NCBI GenBank assembly: GCA_028532985.1
Contig: JANCIK010000001.1
Coordinates: 4,278,001-4,342,000, forward strand
Direction: 5' to 3'
DNA: 64,000 nt
Source of the DNA: Stropharia rugosoannulata
Taxonomy: Eukaryota > Basidiomycota > Agaricomycetes > Agaricales > Strophariaceae
In this document: piece by piece, positions 12,601-24,430 of the stretch
Position numbering within the stretch: position 1 is the first letter of the stretch
Layout of the letters: every line of letters starts with the position of its first letter
Program-made: the position numbers and the translations under genes
Notes under the pieces: generated by a model
Databases searched by the model: none
What the model was told of the DNA's origin: nothing
The model's input: only the letters and a program-made list of their open reading frames with translations

Positions 12601-15123
12601 CATGATTATGCGCCCCCCCTTCGGTTGGCTCATTCATTTTCTGCAGCTCCGTAAAGAGTAGTCTCCATACCAGGTCCCCAAATCTGTGAGATAACGACGC
12701 CAGCGCCGCCGCCGCCGGGGACCATAATGGGCGAAGATTGACCTTTAGCTGAGCAATTAACCAGCGAGCACAGAGGTCGGCTCCCTTCTCATCTCCCACG
12801 ACTTGCCCGACGCGTCCGATCCTCAGGACTCGCTCTCGCACGCCCTGCAGATCAAGCGAAACTTCTTCGCCCTGCAGACACCGCTTCAGTACTTCAATTT
12901 GGTCGTGATTCGGGTCAACAAGCTTCGAGTCGAGGAGGTGGAGAGCAGCTAGTCGGATAGGGCGGGAGTGAGACAAGAACGAATCATACAAGCGGGGGTA
13001 TATCTCATGGAGTGGTAGTGGTTGTGTGGTGGGGCTAATTTTAAAAGAAGATGGTCAAAAAATGGATTACGATTCAAGGGGAATAATAAATACCATGTCT
13101 GTGCCAAAGCAACCAAACCTGACAGCAGCTCGTGATAACTAGCCCAATGTTCAAGAGCACGCCTCGTCCATAATGTAAGCTCAACCGATGTACTCCACTC
13201 CTTCACGTCCCGTTTAGCGATGGCATGCATACATGAAGCCATGACTCGCGCAATCTTCTTAGCATCTTGACCTTCGACAGGTTGGTTGATATAAGATTTC
13301 ACAGTCTCGACTAAATACGGAGCCATAGGATCTGAGCAGAGTGGCAATAACGCTAATAAATTGTCCAGCTCGATGACCTGGTAGGAAAGAGTTCTGTAAA
13401 TTGCGGAAAAGAAGAACATCAGAGCAAACGAGGACATACCGCAGAGCTGATGCCACCGTCCTTCCACCTGCCACCATGTAGCCGTCCACTCACTACCTTT
13501 TCCATTTTTCTCTTCCAGACGGCATCCAGATCAGATAAATTTCCCAGTTTATGCGTCCTCATCAACGCCGCGCAGAATGCAATCAGCGTCCGCTGTCCCG
13601 TCTCTTCCAGCAAACCGAGTTCAGGTTTGAGAATTGTCTTGAACAGCACGGGAACTGCAACGAGCTTCCAGCCATGCCAACCCGCATCTGCCAGACATAG
13701 ATGAAGCTTGAGCGAGAACTGGAGGTCCGTCGGGTTCCATATTCGCTGTAGGAATTTTAATCCCGGCCCCAACCACAGGGACATTTCCCCTGCCATTAAT
13801 AGAGACAAAGTATACCGCAGCAATGGTACTTGTAGCGAAGGAATGACAGGTAAGGTGTCGAGCTCCGCGAATAGGGTAGACTTCTGAGACAGTGTGAGGC
13901 GCGAGCCATGTCGCACGCTTGCCACAGTCGATGCAACTTCAAATGCTCTGCGAAGGCGCGAAAGGTCGGAGTCATTGGATGTATCTACCTCTTTCAAAGT
14001 GGAAACCAACGTCGTGACGATAATTTCACCAACAGGGCTGAAGTTATCGGCAGTGTTGACGTGATGAATTAGGGCGGTCAGCGAGCGACGAATGAGCGTG
14101 AAAGTGGGCTCCGGATCCTCGGTAACAGAAATATGGTAGGAGAGCAAAGTTTGGAAAAGGGATGGGGTGCATGTATGCAACGTTTGTGAAACGGACTAAG
14201 GGGAAAATACTTTAGCTAAATGACACAAAATGGACGTAATAAAAAATACCTTAGAGGCGTAGATGATAGCCCATGCACTCGCATCTTCTATTGTCGAAGT
14301 ATGTTGCGCTATCAGTCGCGTGGCTTCTTCGCGCGGGCCTACTTTCATCCGTCTCAGCGTAGCTCCCCATACCTCTGCGACGGCCCTTTGAATTTCGCCC
14401 AAGCATTTGGGTAATACAGCGCATATACGGTCCCAGGTGGTTGGTAATAAAGTCTTGTCAATAGCCGGAATAAGAAGATATCGGAAAAGAGAAGATAACG
14501 TTTCGAGGAGTGCCGTCAGAGCCGCTGCGGATATAGCCCGGGGCAGGAGAGCAAGTAGGCGATCTAATAACGAGGGATATACCGGAGACACCGTGGTCCG
14601 TAGGTCGTGCACCATCTTCTGTAGCAAGCTGGTCGTCGTCAGGGCAGAACATGTTGCAAAATGAATGCGATTACTCAAGTAGTACCCTCAATCCTTCGTC
14701 GTCTGCGCGATCTAGAGCTTGCTCCCACAATTCATAAATCTCGCGCCAGTTATGCAAAAGAAGTGGCATTGACGCAGAAAGTGAATCCGCCTTCGTCGCA
14801 AACTGGACAAAGCTTGGCGCAAGGTTTAATTGCCGCCAGTGGTCCAGTGCTTCGTGAAAGTGCGAATCATTATCCTACGAGACACATTGAGATTAAATTT
14901 ATAGGAGACTTAGACATTTACATACTCCAACATCGTTTTCTAGATGGGTCTGCTTAAAAGCAGATGGCAGATGGACTTCTTTAAGGCTTTGGTTGTACGA
15001 TTGGTGCTGCGGATGTCATAAATATATGCGGTTGAATTAGTGCTGTTAGCTACATACCTTGAATTTCTTCGTACGTGGAACAAATTCCACAGAGTCGTCA
15101 ATATCCATGCCGTCCAGATCCAT
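6659..15123 (-). CDS. UTP20: U3 snoRNA-associated protein UTP20 (SSU processome)
   Basis: Twelve exons: complement of 6659..6698, 6747..6981, 7035..7188, 7240..8860, 8912..12378, 12434..13034, 13094..13377, 13440..14195, 14250..14628, 14675..14874, 14926..15006, 15058..15123. All junction phases agree and give 2,627 residues, near the size of yeast and human UTP20. UTP20 is a giant HEAT-repeat scaffold of the 90S pre-ribosome needed for 18S rRNA maturation in the nucleolus. Recognised parts include LLDLLQKMVHDLRTTVSPVY near the N-terminus, LLSTLGECASLAEKHNRDLV mid-protein, and the basic tail NPEAAARRKMQRNVIKKESR. Acidic stretches are around 9820-9870 and 11465-11520. Introns are 46-62 bp. An Ala-coding GC-repeat lies near 12697. 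The start ATG at 15123 gives MDLDGMDIDDSV; no better upstream start is seen. Confidence 0.95.
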
Positions 15124-15537
15124 CTTTTGCAGCGACGATACTTCGAAAATCGTAGGTGGTACAGACTTGGGTTCAACCTCAAGCTTTTTCGAAACGTTCA
15201 ACGTCTAGAGTCGAAAGAAACCTGTCGGAAAACACGCGGTTAGTGCCAGGCAGATTCAAGGACCCTAATCCGCACTCAAAAGGTGGGCAGAGAAATGCCA
15301 GGGAAATCAAAAGAAGCCTTGCAGATCCTGAACCAATTGAAGCGTAACGGTGGCTGTAAGTACACATGCGAGATATGAAATTTCTGAGACCCTTGCCAAG
15401 CAAAACCAAACACGAGCCGGATCGCAAGCAGCGGTAGCAAAGTCAATACACAAGTCCCACTAATTCTAGGTTGTTGATGATTGAGATTTATTTGTAGTAT
15501 AATAGAAGTACATTGCTCAGAAGAGAATGGAAAAAAT
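15124..15537. other. Intergenic region upstream of UTP20
   Basis: 414 bp between the end of CTK3 and the UTP20 start; the two genes are head-to-tail on the minus strand. It must hold the UTP20 promoter and the CTK3 3' end. No further feature seen. Confidence 0.5.
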
Positions 15538-16493
15538 CTACGAATGCTCTGACGGCATGGACTCATCATCCCGAAATGCCAACTCTGTTTCTTCACCAAT
15601 CGCCTCGTCGTCATCTTCGTTCCAGTCACTGGTAGTCTCCCAGTCATTGTCAAACTCAATATCCAGCGCAAAATCTTCCTGTCCGTCTACGGAGTCATTC
15701 AGGGGGTAGAAGCAGGCCAGCTGGGGTGGCTGGAACGTTGCTGGATTGTGCGAGGTTGGCTGCACCCACCGTCGTTCACGCAAGCGCTTATGTCGTTCCC
15801 TGTCCTGTTCTATTCGCTTGTTTACTTCGTTGCGGGAAAGGGTTTGCTGTGGCGACGTCGAGGGGCCGGAAGTGGTTGAAATGGGGCGGGAATCGAGAGC
15901 TGCTAGGATCTCGTCAATTTTTTGTGGGTCGACATAGCGCTTAGCTCTCCAGTTCTCCAGAATCTGTAATATAAACGGGTTAGGGCTGTTTCAAAGATAA
16001 CAGTCAAGTCGTAAGAACCTGCTTTGCACTAATCAAGTTTGGAATACCCTGCTTTCCTTCTGGGACGATCGACTCGACAATGCGGTTCAAGTCGCGGGAC
16101 ACGAACTGCACATACAGTCCATTCGCATTCACCGACCGAGAGCGTTCAGATTTTGAGTGTGATTTCACCATGAGTGACGTCTCGCACAAGGAGTCAAGAA
16201 AGTATAGGACATTTATCCGAGAGTTGACGGACCCCTGCCATAGACGCGCATTAGACAACTCCGCTGACAGCGCCAACGATCAAGAACTCGCCTTCTGAGT
16301 TTCCTCCAGTATACAGTCCCAGATATCTTCACCGCATGGGGGAAAGTGTTTTATAGCGAAGCTCACTACTTTTTGTATGGACTGCTGCGAGCTATTGCAT
16401 GTCAAGATCGAACATTAACAAAAACTGCGATACTAACGCGTTCAGTCGGCGAAGAATTTCAATAAATTGCATCCTTACTTCAAAAGGATCCAT
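15538..16493 (-). CDS. CTK3: CTD kinase I gamma subunit, CTK3-like (CID domain)
   Basis: Four exons: complement of 15538..15963, 16019..16234, 16292..16391, 16438..16493, giving 265 residues. The start MDPFEVRMQFIEILRRLNAS is the typical CTK3 N-terminus, followed by a CID-like helical domain (VVSFAIKHFPPCGEDIWDC, then SRINVLYFLDSL, then RDLNRIVESIVP). The C-terminal part has EVNKRIEQDRERHKRLRERR and a strongly acidic tail. CTK3 helps activate the cyclin-dependent kinase CTK1, which phosphorylates Ser2 of the RNA polymerase II C-terminal domain. The second intron (16235..16291) must use a GC donor (AAG|GCGAGT) because the unspliced frame stops within a few codons and no GT donor fits. It lies head-to-tail with UTP20. 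Confidence 0.92.
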
Positions 16494-17344
16494 TTTTACC
16501 AATTGTGCTTTTCAACGCGGTTGTGATGTTTGAAGAAGTATGGACGAGGGTCGTTCGGTGTCTGTGTAACTGGAGCCTCCCGAAATGGAGCTTCCAACGT
16601 TTAGAACTCCGCTTCAATATTATATCAATCAACTTCTCACGGCTTCCTTCCCTTACAAGTCCCAGCAGTCTCCCCACTCGAAACCAAGTTTGATCTAAGC
16701 ACTTCATCGCACTCATCGTTTAGATTTATACACCAGGAAAAATTCACGTAAATCCCTTGAAGATGAGCGGGTCTTCATGGACATTGTAAGTACTCTAAAT
16801 GATCGATGAGTAGTATATAATTAATGGCCTCCACGATGAACTGAAAAGGAATTTTGTTACCATAAAATGGCAAATGGTATTTCTCAATTGATACCCAGTG
16901 CACCATGCACCAAGTGTACACTAAGGCAAAACGTTTTGACAACTCGTACTATGAGCTAGCGCCACCATCTTCAAACATTCTAATACGACTGGTACTAAAC
17001 TTGACAAGCCTCCTCTTCGCACTGTCCTCAAGTTCTAAGCAAAGAGAAAAGGGAAAGGGATCAAAAAGCGCAAAATCATTATTATTTTAGACACATAAGG
17101 CCAGGCTTGGTCTTTTGTCGAAAATTTGTGTTTCTTTGTGAAGTTGCGCAGACTTCGTACTACTTTCGCCAGGAAGCAACAATGTGCATGTCAAAATTAA
17201 CTCAGCTATAGGAGAACTTGAAATCAAACTACAGTCAGTTATGTTTGTCCCTTATATATCTCAAAGAACTAACACTAGTAGTAGTACCATTAGCAGGCTA
17301 GCAACGTACACCCTTCAGAACATCATACCCAATGATAGCATGTA
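16494..17344. other. Intergenic, possible unrecognised small gene
   Basis: Divergent spacer between CTK3 and the secreted gene at 17528. An ATG at 16763 followed by seven codons and a perfect GTAAGT donor hints at a small spliced gene on the plus strand, but I could not find a convincing downstream exon chain. No known motif. Confidence 0.3.
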
Positions 17345-17527
17345 CCCAGAGCCGGTATGGTCTTCAGTCTGCCTGTATTATACACTACAAAATAACAAAA
17401 CACTATAGACCATATGTGATTGATGGGATGCTCCTAGAGATGGTATGGTCTTCAGGCTATCTGTACTGCTACAGTTATATAACAGCAGATGTTCATCGAG
17501 TAAGTATCAGCATCAGTATACCGAATC
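17345..17527 (+). promoter_or_regulatory. Promoter cassette of the secreted orphan family, duplicated
   Basis: The core GGTATGGTCTTCAG occurs at 17354 and again at 17442, each followed by a CTGTATT/CTGTACT block. A TATA-like TTATATAAC sits at about 17475. The second core starts 86 bp before the ATG. Closely similar sequence precedes the paralogues at 35537 and 34026 on the other strand. Confidence 0.6.
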
Positions 17528-18278
17528 ATGGCAAAGTACTCCAGTCCTCTCTTCTTCCTCACCCTCTTCGCATTCTTGTCCAATATAGTAGCGGCCACAC
17601 CGCTTGTCAGGTACCCTGGCGACGATGTTATCGAGCTTGAATGGGAACCGTCCGGTTTCGAATATCCAGCCATCGAATTTCCAGCAGGCCAAAGGATCAT
17701 CTTGGGCTACAACGGATTCAACGGTGAACCCAGGCCTCCGCAGGCTAGCGCAGGTGGACTTCTCGGTGCCGTTTTCTACATTGCAGATGTGAGTTCAACT
17801 CTACTATTTCTCCGGCAGCTCAGATATTCAAAGAAATCATGATCCATAGGCCGTTGATTTAGCGAAACACTTCGCGAACGGCGCGGATCACTCCAAGGAC
17901 TACGTTTGCATCATCACGGCGAACGCCAACGAGTGGACGAACGTGCCGAAGGTGTGGCTTCCTCAACGCATCTATGACCTCGGTGGACCTGCGATCAACA
18001 ACCAGTTCCCGGGCCATGTAATCTTTTATATGCATGATCACATCAACCCTGGAGGGATCCCGCCCATTCCTGCTCAACTGAACCAGATGGGCGTGCGCCA
18101 GGCGCAAATTAAACGACTTGATCTCCAGGCAGATTGTCGTCCCAAGGCTCAGTTTGCCAATGACCACACCACCCTCAACTACCAAAGCTTGATCGCCCAG
18201 TGGAATATCGCAACCCCGCTTCTATCCTTCTCTGGAATGGACGTGTGGTTGAAGGCAGACAGGTTGCCGTGGTACTGA
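17528..18278 (+). CDS. Secreted orphan protein, family copy A1
   Basis: Two exons, 17528..17788 and 17850..18278 (61-bp intron, phase 0), give 229 residues. A clear signal peptide covers residues 1-23 (hydrophobic SPLFFLTLFAFLSNIVAATP). The mature part starts acidic, then has ILGYNGFNG, a Pro/Ala/Ser/Gly loop, GAVFYIAD, AKHFANGAD, KVWLPQ, and the C-terminal block LLSFSGMDVWLKA. Two cysteines (in YVCIIT and ADCRPKA) are conserved in all three copies and could form a disulfide. I know no function. The order GY..G, then G.FYIAD..DLAK, resembles the first two motifs of ADP-ribosyltransferase-like folds, but the catalytic residues are not evident. Paralogues lie at 33271 and 34783. Confidence 0.8.
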
Positions 18279-18766
18279 ACAGGCTGAGTCAGTGTAGGTG
18301 CTCAGACCACCCGTCGTGGGCTCGAGTAGAATGAGAGTTTCTCCCGATTTCTTCCTTATCTTTTTTTCCCTTGTATGAATGTGCTCCAAGTTGACCTTGG
18401 AAATGCGAATACAAATCTGTCTTTTAACCAAATTATCACACATCAGACCATGTGCAGTCCACCCAGTGCTTACTTAGTATGTTATGGGCCACTTAATATC
18501 CATATCTGGGGTAATCACTTATTTGGTAATCGCATAGAGGTCAAGCCGACACAGTGTGCAGCACAGACCAAGAAACTTATGTAACTTTATCGTTGAAGCA
18601 TTTTCGGTGGCTTTGAGCGACTGGCTCAGTAAGTGGTCTCTGTTGTACCGGTGGTGATAAGCAGTGCCAGAATAAAACAGCGACAGCCAAGGGAAACATC
18701 TATTGGTAAATATTTAAATCTTCTAAAATTCTGCTGGAGATCAGTCTTCAAACAGTGATTATCCTC
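18279..18766. other. Intergenic, convergent 3' regions
   Basis: 488 bp between the convergent secreted gene and the MFS gene. No gene seen; it is expected to hold both polyadenylation regions. Confidence 0.5.
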
Positions 18767-20983
18767 CTAATTAGACTCAGCCCGCCGTTTCTCTCGTTCT
18801 TCCGCCTTCTCGCGCCATTCCGTTCCCTTTTTTATAAGCAGTAAAACCAGACCGGCTACCACAATCATAAGCCCAGCAATCAATGTGTACAAGCCACCGT
18901 CTTGAACGGCGTCCTATTGAATGTTTAGTGTACAAGAATGGGAACCATTTGAATGTGAGTCACCTGGAGTGGAATGGCAATTTCGGCGGCTACAAATGCT
19001 GTACTCCCTCTGAGGAAGCTGTTCGCTGCGACAGCACTGGACGATCTTCCTGTATTCGCGTCAACTATATAGGCGAGGATGCTCGAGTACATCCAGCTTT
19101 GTGCACCAAGTTGATAAAAAAATACCAATCAGCTTTCCATATTGAGTGAGCATTTTTTGAGTACGCACGCGGAAGAGACGCCCACAAAAAATAGTGCAAT
19201 GGAAATAGGAGCGATGTTCACTTTCTTGTCAATTGTCCAGGCGTAGACAAGCAAGCTTGCAGGGAGGACCGGCAACATAATGACGGCACTATTTAGACGA
19301 TGCTAGAGTATACAGAGCTCAGTGATGGTTTTCAATACATGCACGTTTATAGTTGCACGGACTTCGCCTTTCGAAACTCCATTATTTTTCGCTTGGTACT
19401 TCCGTCTGATATAGTCAGACCATCTCCCGCCAATAACGCTACCGAGGATACTTCCTGGTGGTAACATCAGATCATAGGGTCATATAAGCTCCAATTTTCA
19501 CCTACCAATTCCGAGGGAGAGTAGAACCAAACCAATATCAATCGATTTATAGTTATAAGGCGCTTGCCCCAGGGTCCTGACCGTCGTAAACGGTATGCAG
19601 TAACTTATTCCACCAAAAATTAGTCCTGATGATGTATCGTTCGTGAGCGACCATACTGCGTAGAAAGGATAGGAACTTACCTGAAGCCGATAGTATAATT
19701 ACATTGTTTATCCGCATAAAAACCAGGACGGTCGGCCGAACTATTTGCATGTGTCGGAGTCCTACCTTCAGAGTAGTATTCATCTCGGCATGCAGGGCCT
19801 GCGAATCCGGATCATCAAGTCTCTTGTTATCATTAACGGGGCTCCGTTTCTCCGCGTCAACTGTATACTCCGAGGCAGGGCGGCTATCTTGGGCGGTGCC
19901 GCCCTTCTCCCTTAAAGCTTGCCGAAGCGCCGCCTGGTATGATAAGCTCCGTTCGCGTCTAAAAGTATCGCGGAAAACAACGAAAGCAAAGAGTGATACG
20001 CCGCCAAATATAGCGAGAAAATAGAACGTTGCGCGCCACGACAATAATTCGGTCAGGACGCCGCCAATTATAGGGCCTAAGGAGGGGCCAAGGAGAGGAG
20101 CAGCATAGTAAATTCCCATCACAGACCCCCGTTCTTTGGGATCATACATGTCCTGGTAGAATGAACGTTAGTTCACCAACCACGATACAGTTTTAAAATA
20201 CGTACTGCAAGAGATGCCGCGCCGAGTGTGAGAACTGCACTTGCCTGTGCGAAAAAAAAAGTTTCGGCTGTGTACCAATTTCAAAGATCCATGTGATACA
20301 CTTACCCCGATACCTTGCACTACGCGCATGAGAATGAGGACTGTGATTGTCTTTGAGGAGCCGGCAACCCCGCTCCCAATAATGAATAGCTGGCCCACGC
20401 CGACGGTCAGTCTTCAACATTTGAATGAGAAGCACATGAGCTCACTGTTATTGATATTAGATAGACTACCTATTAACATAGCTGTAAGCGTCTGCAGAGG
20501 TGAAATGATGGGTGATACTCACTTTTCGTCCGTAAACTTCGGTGAACGCTCCCCACAACAGGGGTGTAACACCAGTAACAAGTGCGTTGGCTGATAAGGT
20601 CCATGAAACTTTTTGGTAAGTCGTGTCTAGATCCGCAATAATATCGTTTATGGAAGCTAAGGTCGCGTCAGACATCACTCCACAATAGTTTTTTGAGAAG
20701 AAACACCACTGACGATTGTATATGCTAACAGATATAGTGAGGAGCAACGAAGCGCACGAAATTATTGCCAGGGTGAATCTCTGAGACTTCAGTCAGTTCT
20801 GGTTAACATGTATGAAAGGCATCCGTGATTTGATGGTAGCCAACGATGATGTACCTTACGGCCCTGTGACCATTTCCTTGGATCGTCGTGAACATAGACG
20901 TGCTCTATGTCCAGTGCTGGCTCTTCAATAGGAGGCGGTGAAGGGGGGCTTGAAAGGGTACTCGAAGTTGAGCTCTGTTCCAT
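18767..20983 (-). CDS. MFS transporter, DHA1 drug:H+ antiporter type
   Basis: Multi-exon minus-strand gene from ATG at 20983 to TAG at 18767. The N-terminus is cytosolic and acidic with the DPRKWSQGRK motif that precedes TM1 in fungal DHA1 transporters. Later exons encode WTLSANALVTGVTPLLWG (TM2), LILMRVVQGIG (TM4 motif), ERGSVMGIYYAAPLLGPSLG and GPIIGGVLTELLSWRATFYF (motif C region, TM5-6). A long central cytosolic loop follows, then SLGIGSILGSVIGGRWSD and a C-terminal basic/acidic tail. The family exports drugs, polyamines or small metabolites through the plasma membrane. A 36-nt segment (20678..20713) has GT-AG ends and is in frame, so it may be either a very short intron or coding. The exon chain around 20410-20520 is not fully resolved. 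Confidence 0.8.
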
Positions 20984-22071
20984 GGCCTGACTTGTTACTC
21001 TCTCGGAGGGACCTAGACAAGAAAACTATCCAGCAGAAGAAAGTGAACTATGTCAATCGCGACGCGGTGGACCTTAAGTATATTCTTCCAAGCATGGAGC
21101 ATGCTTCGGACTGGTACCCGATGCCTTTGTAATCGGCATCCTCCTGTGCGGAGTGCTGGCATCCCACACACAGACTCATTGCTACTTCCTGAGCTCCGGA
21201 TTTTGGTCGCATGATGCGGGTGGCACTGTACTTGAAGTACGTCCTTGCAATATAACTCGTAAGTAAGGACGGAGTAAGAGAGCCTCGCAGGGATGATGCC
21301 ACATTAGTCTTAAGGGCAAGCACATAGTACTATTAGTACTACTACCTGAATGATGTCAGTATTTGCAGGAAGCCGCTAGCTGCGGCCGGGCCGGAACCAA
21401 TAGCGCTAAAGATATCTTTACCACATTGGCTCTAAAAATAGGACCATGTGGTGCTCGGATCGATGTCGTCGGTCGATGTCGATGAGAATTCGGCGCCAAC
21501 TTTGGCCGGACTCACGTCGATCTTTAAATAAGCATTGGAAAGGTACAGTTATATACTCTGTAACTTAAATGACTAGGCTGCAGAAGTCCAGTGAGTGTTT
21601 AGCTTAAAGTGGCTCGAATCGTCGACCTCACTCTCACTCACCTAGAATCGTTGTGAAACATGTCGTGGGTATACAGACCAAGTGAATGGTCGACTTCATC
21701 ACATTCATTGATATCAGAGCGTGATGCTGAGTATATGCTGTCAGTATGGGATAAAATATCAGATACAGGGAACTGCTCTGTTCTATCGCGCTCATTAATG
21801 TGCATACTTGTCTACATGAATCAGTTCAGGTACTGATAATCAGATTGCCCATGTTCCCGAGTACTTGGAAAGACAAGATGTATTGAGGTTGGTCTAAGCC
21901 ATCACCGTACATGGACGCATTCATCAGACGCCTGTGTAGTGCTGATATGATATATCAAAGGTTATAAAAGGCTTGAGAAAGTGTACAGCTCTGCAGTTAG
22001 ATATAATATGGGGTGCTGCGTGCAATGTAACAGTCAGGCAGCCCACCTCAGTATACGGCCACAGATAAGAA
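20984..22071. other. Intergenic, divergent promoters
   Basis: 1.1 kb between the divergent MFS gene and seven-TM copy 1. No convincing coding segment. Short palindromic or AT-rich stretches only. Confidence 0.5.
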
Positions 22072-23298
22072 ATGTCGTTCAATGTTTCTTCTGTGCCGTC
22101 CACTCCGCTGGCTTCGATGAGCGCGGAAGCGACGTATCAGGCTATGGTAACCAACTACAGCTCGGTAGGAGCGCTTGCTGTAAGTCTTCAATCTGCAGTT
22201 GTTCGAGCCAAAGTGGCTTAAGCTCACATCAGGTTCTCATTTGGGACATCTTGGACAACTTGCCGACCGATTTTCGTATGTTTTTTGGCGGGAACAATTG
22301 GAATTGGAGCGTCCCGATGTTGGCATATTTCTCTGCTCGGTTTGTCTCAGTATGTTCTGTCGCGGGGACGCTGAGCTGAATGTAAAATCTGATTTCATCT
22401 AGCATAGCAGGTCTTGCCTATATACTGGGTGACGTGATCTATTCAAGTATGTGTTTTAGGTTTCACTTCGCGTCTGTATAAGTCCTTTAGATTAATGGGA
22501 CCCGTAAAAAATTTGTAGCGGCTCCGACTGGTACCAACTGTGCGACATTCAGCAAAGCAGTTAACTCTTGGTGCACTATCTCCCTCTCATCAACGGCGTT
22601 CCTCTTTTTCCTCCGCCTGCGCGCCATATATAACCGAAACCGCATTGTGATCTCCGCATTTTATGTACTTTGGTTGGCACTTCTTGCTTCAGCAATCATG
22701 GTTCCTATAGGCATTGACGGCGGACGTATGCCTGGCAACCCGCGGTACTGTGAAGACATACAGGTGGCACGGTATACTCAGGCCGCTCAGGTGTTCCCTC
22801 TGGTCTTTGACACATTAGTGTTTATGGCAATTACGTGGAGACTCAGCCGAATTGCCGCTGTGGAAACTGGAATCGGGGAGAATATTATGGTGATGTTCTC
22901 TGGAAAGAACTTGCCCAAACTCTCCAAAAGTCTTTTGGTGGATGGTCAAATCTATTACCTGTAAGTACACAATCACCAAAAAAGGAACCAGCCCGAAGTA
23001 ATTTGACCGAAACTACTCTATTAGTATCACTATTGCTGTTGGCATCCCTTTTGTGACACTCAATTTTGCGACATCAGTGCCAGCCCCTCTGCAAGTAGTT
23101 ATGGAGGGCCCATATCTGGTGCTCGTAAATATTATGGCGTGTCGAGTGTATCGAAACACGAGAATGGGACTCATCCGAGAGTCTGAGATTTCATCCACTT
23201 CCATTCATCGGTCTCATGGCAACATAACCTCGCCTATACCGATTGGGCTGGCCAGCTCATCTGCCTCAAGTGTGGAAAAAAAGGGAGTCCAGTGTTAG
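22072..23298 (+). CDS. Seven-TM orphan protein, tandem copy 1 (DUF6533-like N-terminus)
   Basis: Five exons, 22072..22179, 22233..22339, 22403..22446, 22519..22960 and 23025..23298, give 324 residues. The N-terminal block (YSSVGALAVLIWDILDNLPT) matches the DUF6533-like start common in Agaricomycete membrane proteins. It is followed by an extracellular Cys-containing loop (APTGTNCATF), the RARAIYNRNRIV-type segment after TM3, a second Cys loop (NPRYCEDIQ), DTLVFMAITWRL and a C-terminal TM plus a Ser-rich tail with CRVYRNTRMG. Seven hydrophobic spans are expected. Function is unknown; such proteins are abundant and expanded in mushrooms, and receptor-like roles are only guessed. Each exon has exactly the same length as in copy 2 (108, 107, 44, 442, 274). 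Confidence 0.82.
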
Positions 23299-24430
23299 AA
23301 CATAGAAGGAGATGAAGAATCTAGCCCAGTTTAGCCTCTGCAGTACGGAGATATTTACACACCACTGTATTTATTCAAGCTACCGAACCAAGAACCGTAC
23401 CATCTTAAACCCACAATCAAGGTTTAAAGTAGCTAAGGAACCTATATGTAACCTATGTACACACGTCGCATTACACGGCAAGGATTTAAATATCATTAAT
23501 GTGTATCCTTCTGCCCATTTGATATTGAAAGCTATAACAACCAAGTAACAACAGACACCATCCGGACCCATGTTAATGGGCGCCTAATATAGTCTTGGCG
23601 TCAAGAACGCCAAGAGTGGTGAGCGCTTGAGCCGTCGCCTGCAGTCGCCAGGTATACAAACCACCAATATACACATCTGAGAACTCCAGTCGTCTTTTTG
23701 CGAATCTTGTCCATATACTAGCCATCTCTGTTCCAATTTCTCCTAATACTTTTGCTCTTGGTCAATATTCAAATATTCATGTTGATCTATCAATTGTTTT
23801 TCTCTGTTTGATACATCTCTGAGGAACAGGTTCCTGTATCTTAGACTGTAGTGGGGATCTGTGGACGGTCATCATGCATGCATGTTTCTGAAAGAGAAAT
23901 CTACTAACAAGAGTCCAAGATCAAGGCCAGAATCTCCGTGTACAAATCATAGAATACTTGGTTTCACCCGTTTTACACTGGCAGAACCCCGGCTTCCTCA
24001 TTATATCAAGAAATGCCAACTTGGCGATCGAGAGGGGACACGTCTCGTATCATGCATCTGAAAGTACACCTGAGCTATTTTCTATAATCCCTCGCTTATA
24101 TCAAATTAGAAGCTAAGTGAATTGGTAGATTTCAACGAACCTGCGTCAGTCACGGATAATCAAAAGTGCTCTACCTTCTTCACCTTCTCGTGGGTTTGAG
24201 CAAATTGGTTACATTCAATTTTGACCTGATCCATCAAAGTACATGATCGCCTGCATCAGGCGCGTGCTACAATTAAAATGATCCATCAACTGGTGTAAAA
24301 CGTGGAAAAGTAGTATAGTCTTCGTTCTAAAGCTTCTAGGTATAAGTAAGAGATGTCGCATTTGCGCATTTAGTACACTGAGCACCACTGCACACTCTGA
24401 GTTCGCTATCTAAACACTAACTAGTGAGAC
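23299..24430. other. Intergenic between seven-TM duplicates
   Basis: 1.1 kb spacer. Some similarity of promoter-proximal sequence to that before copy 1, but no further gene seen. Confidence 0.5.

Noticed and set aside
16763..17088. Possible small spliced gene starting MSGSSWTL with a GTAAGT donor
   Set aside because: Several exon chains are possible but none yields a recognisable protein or a uniquely supported acceptor, so it is mentioned only in the intergenic note.
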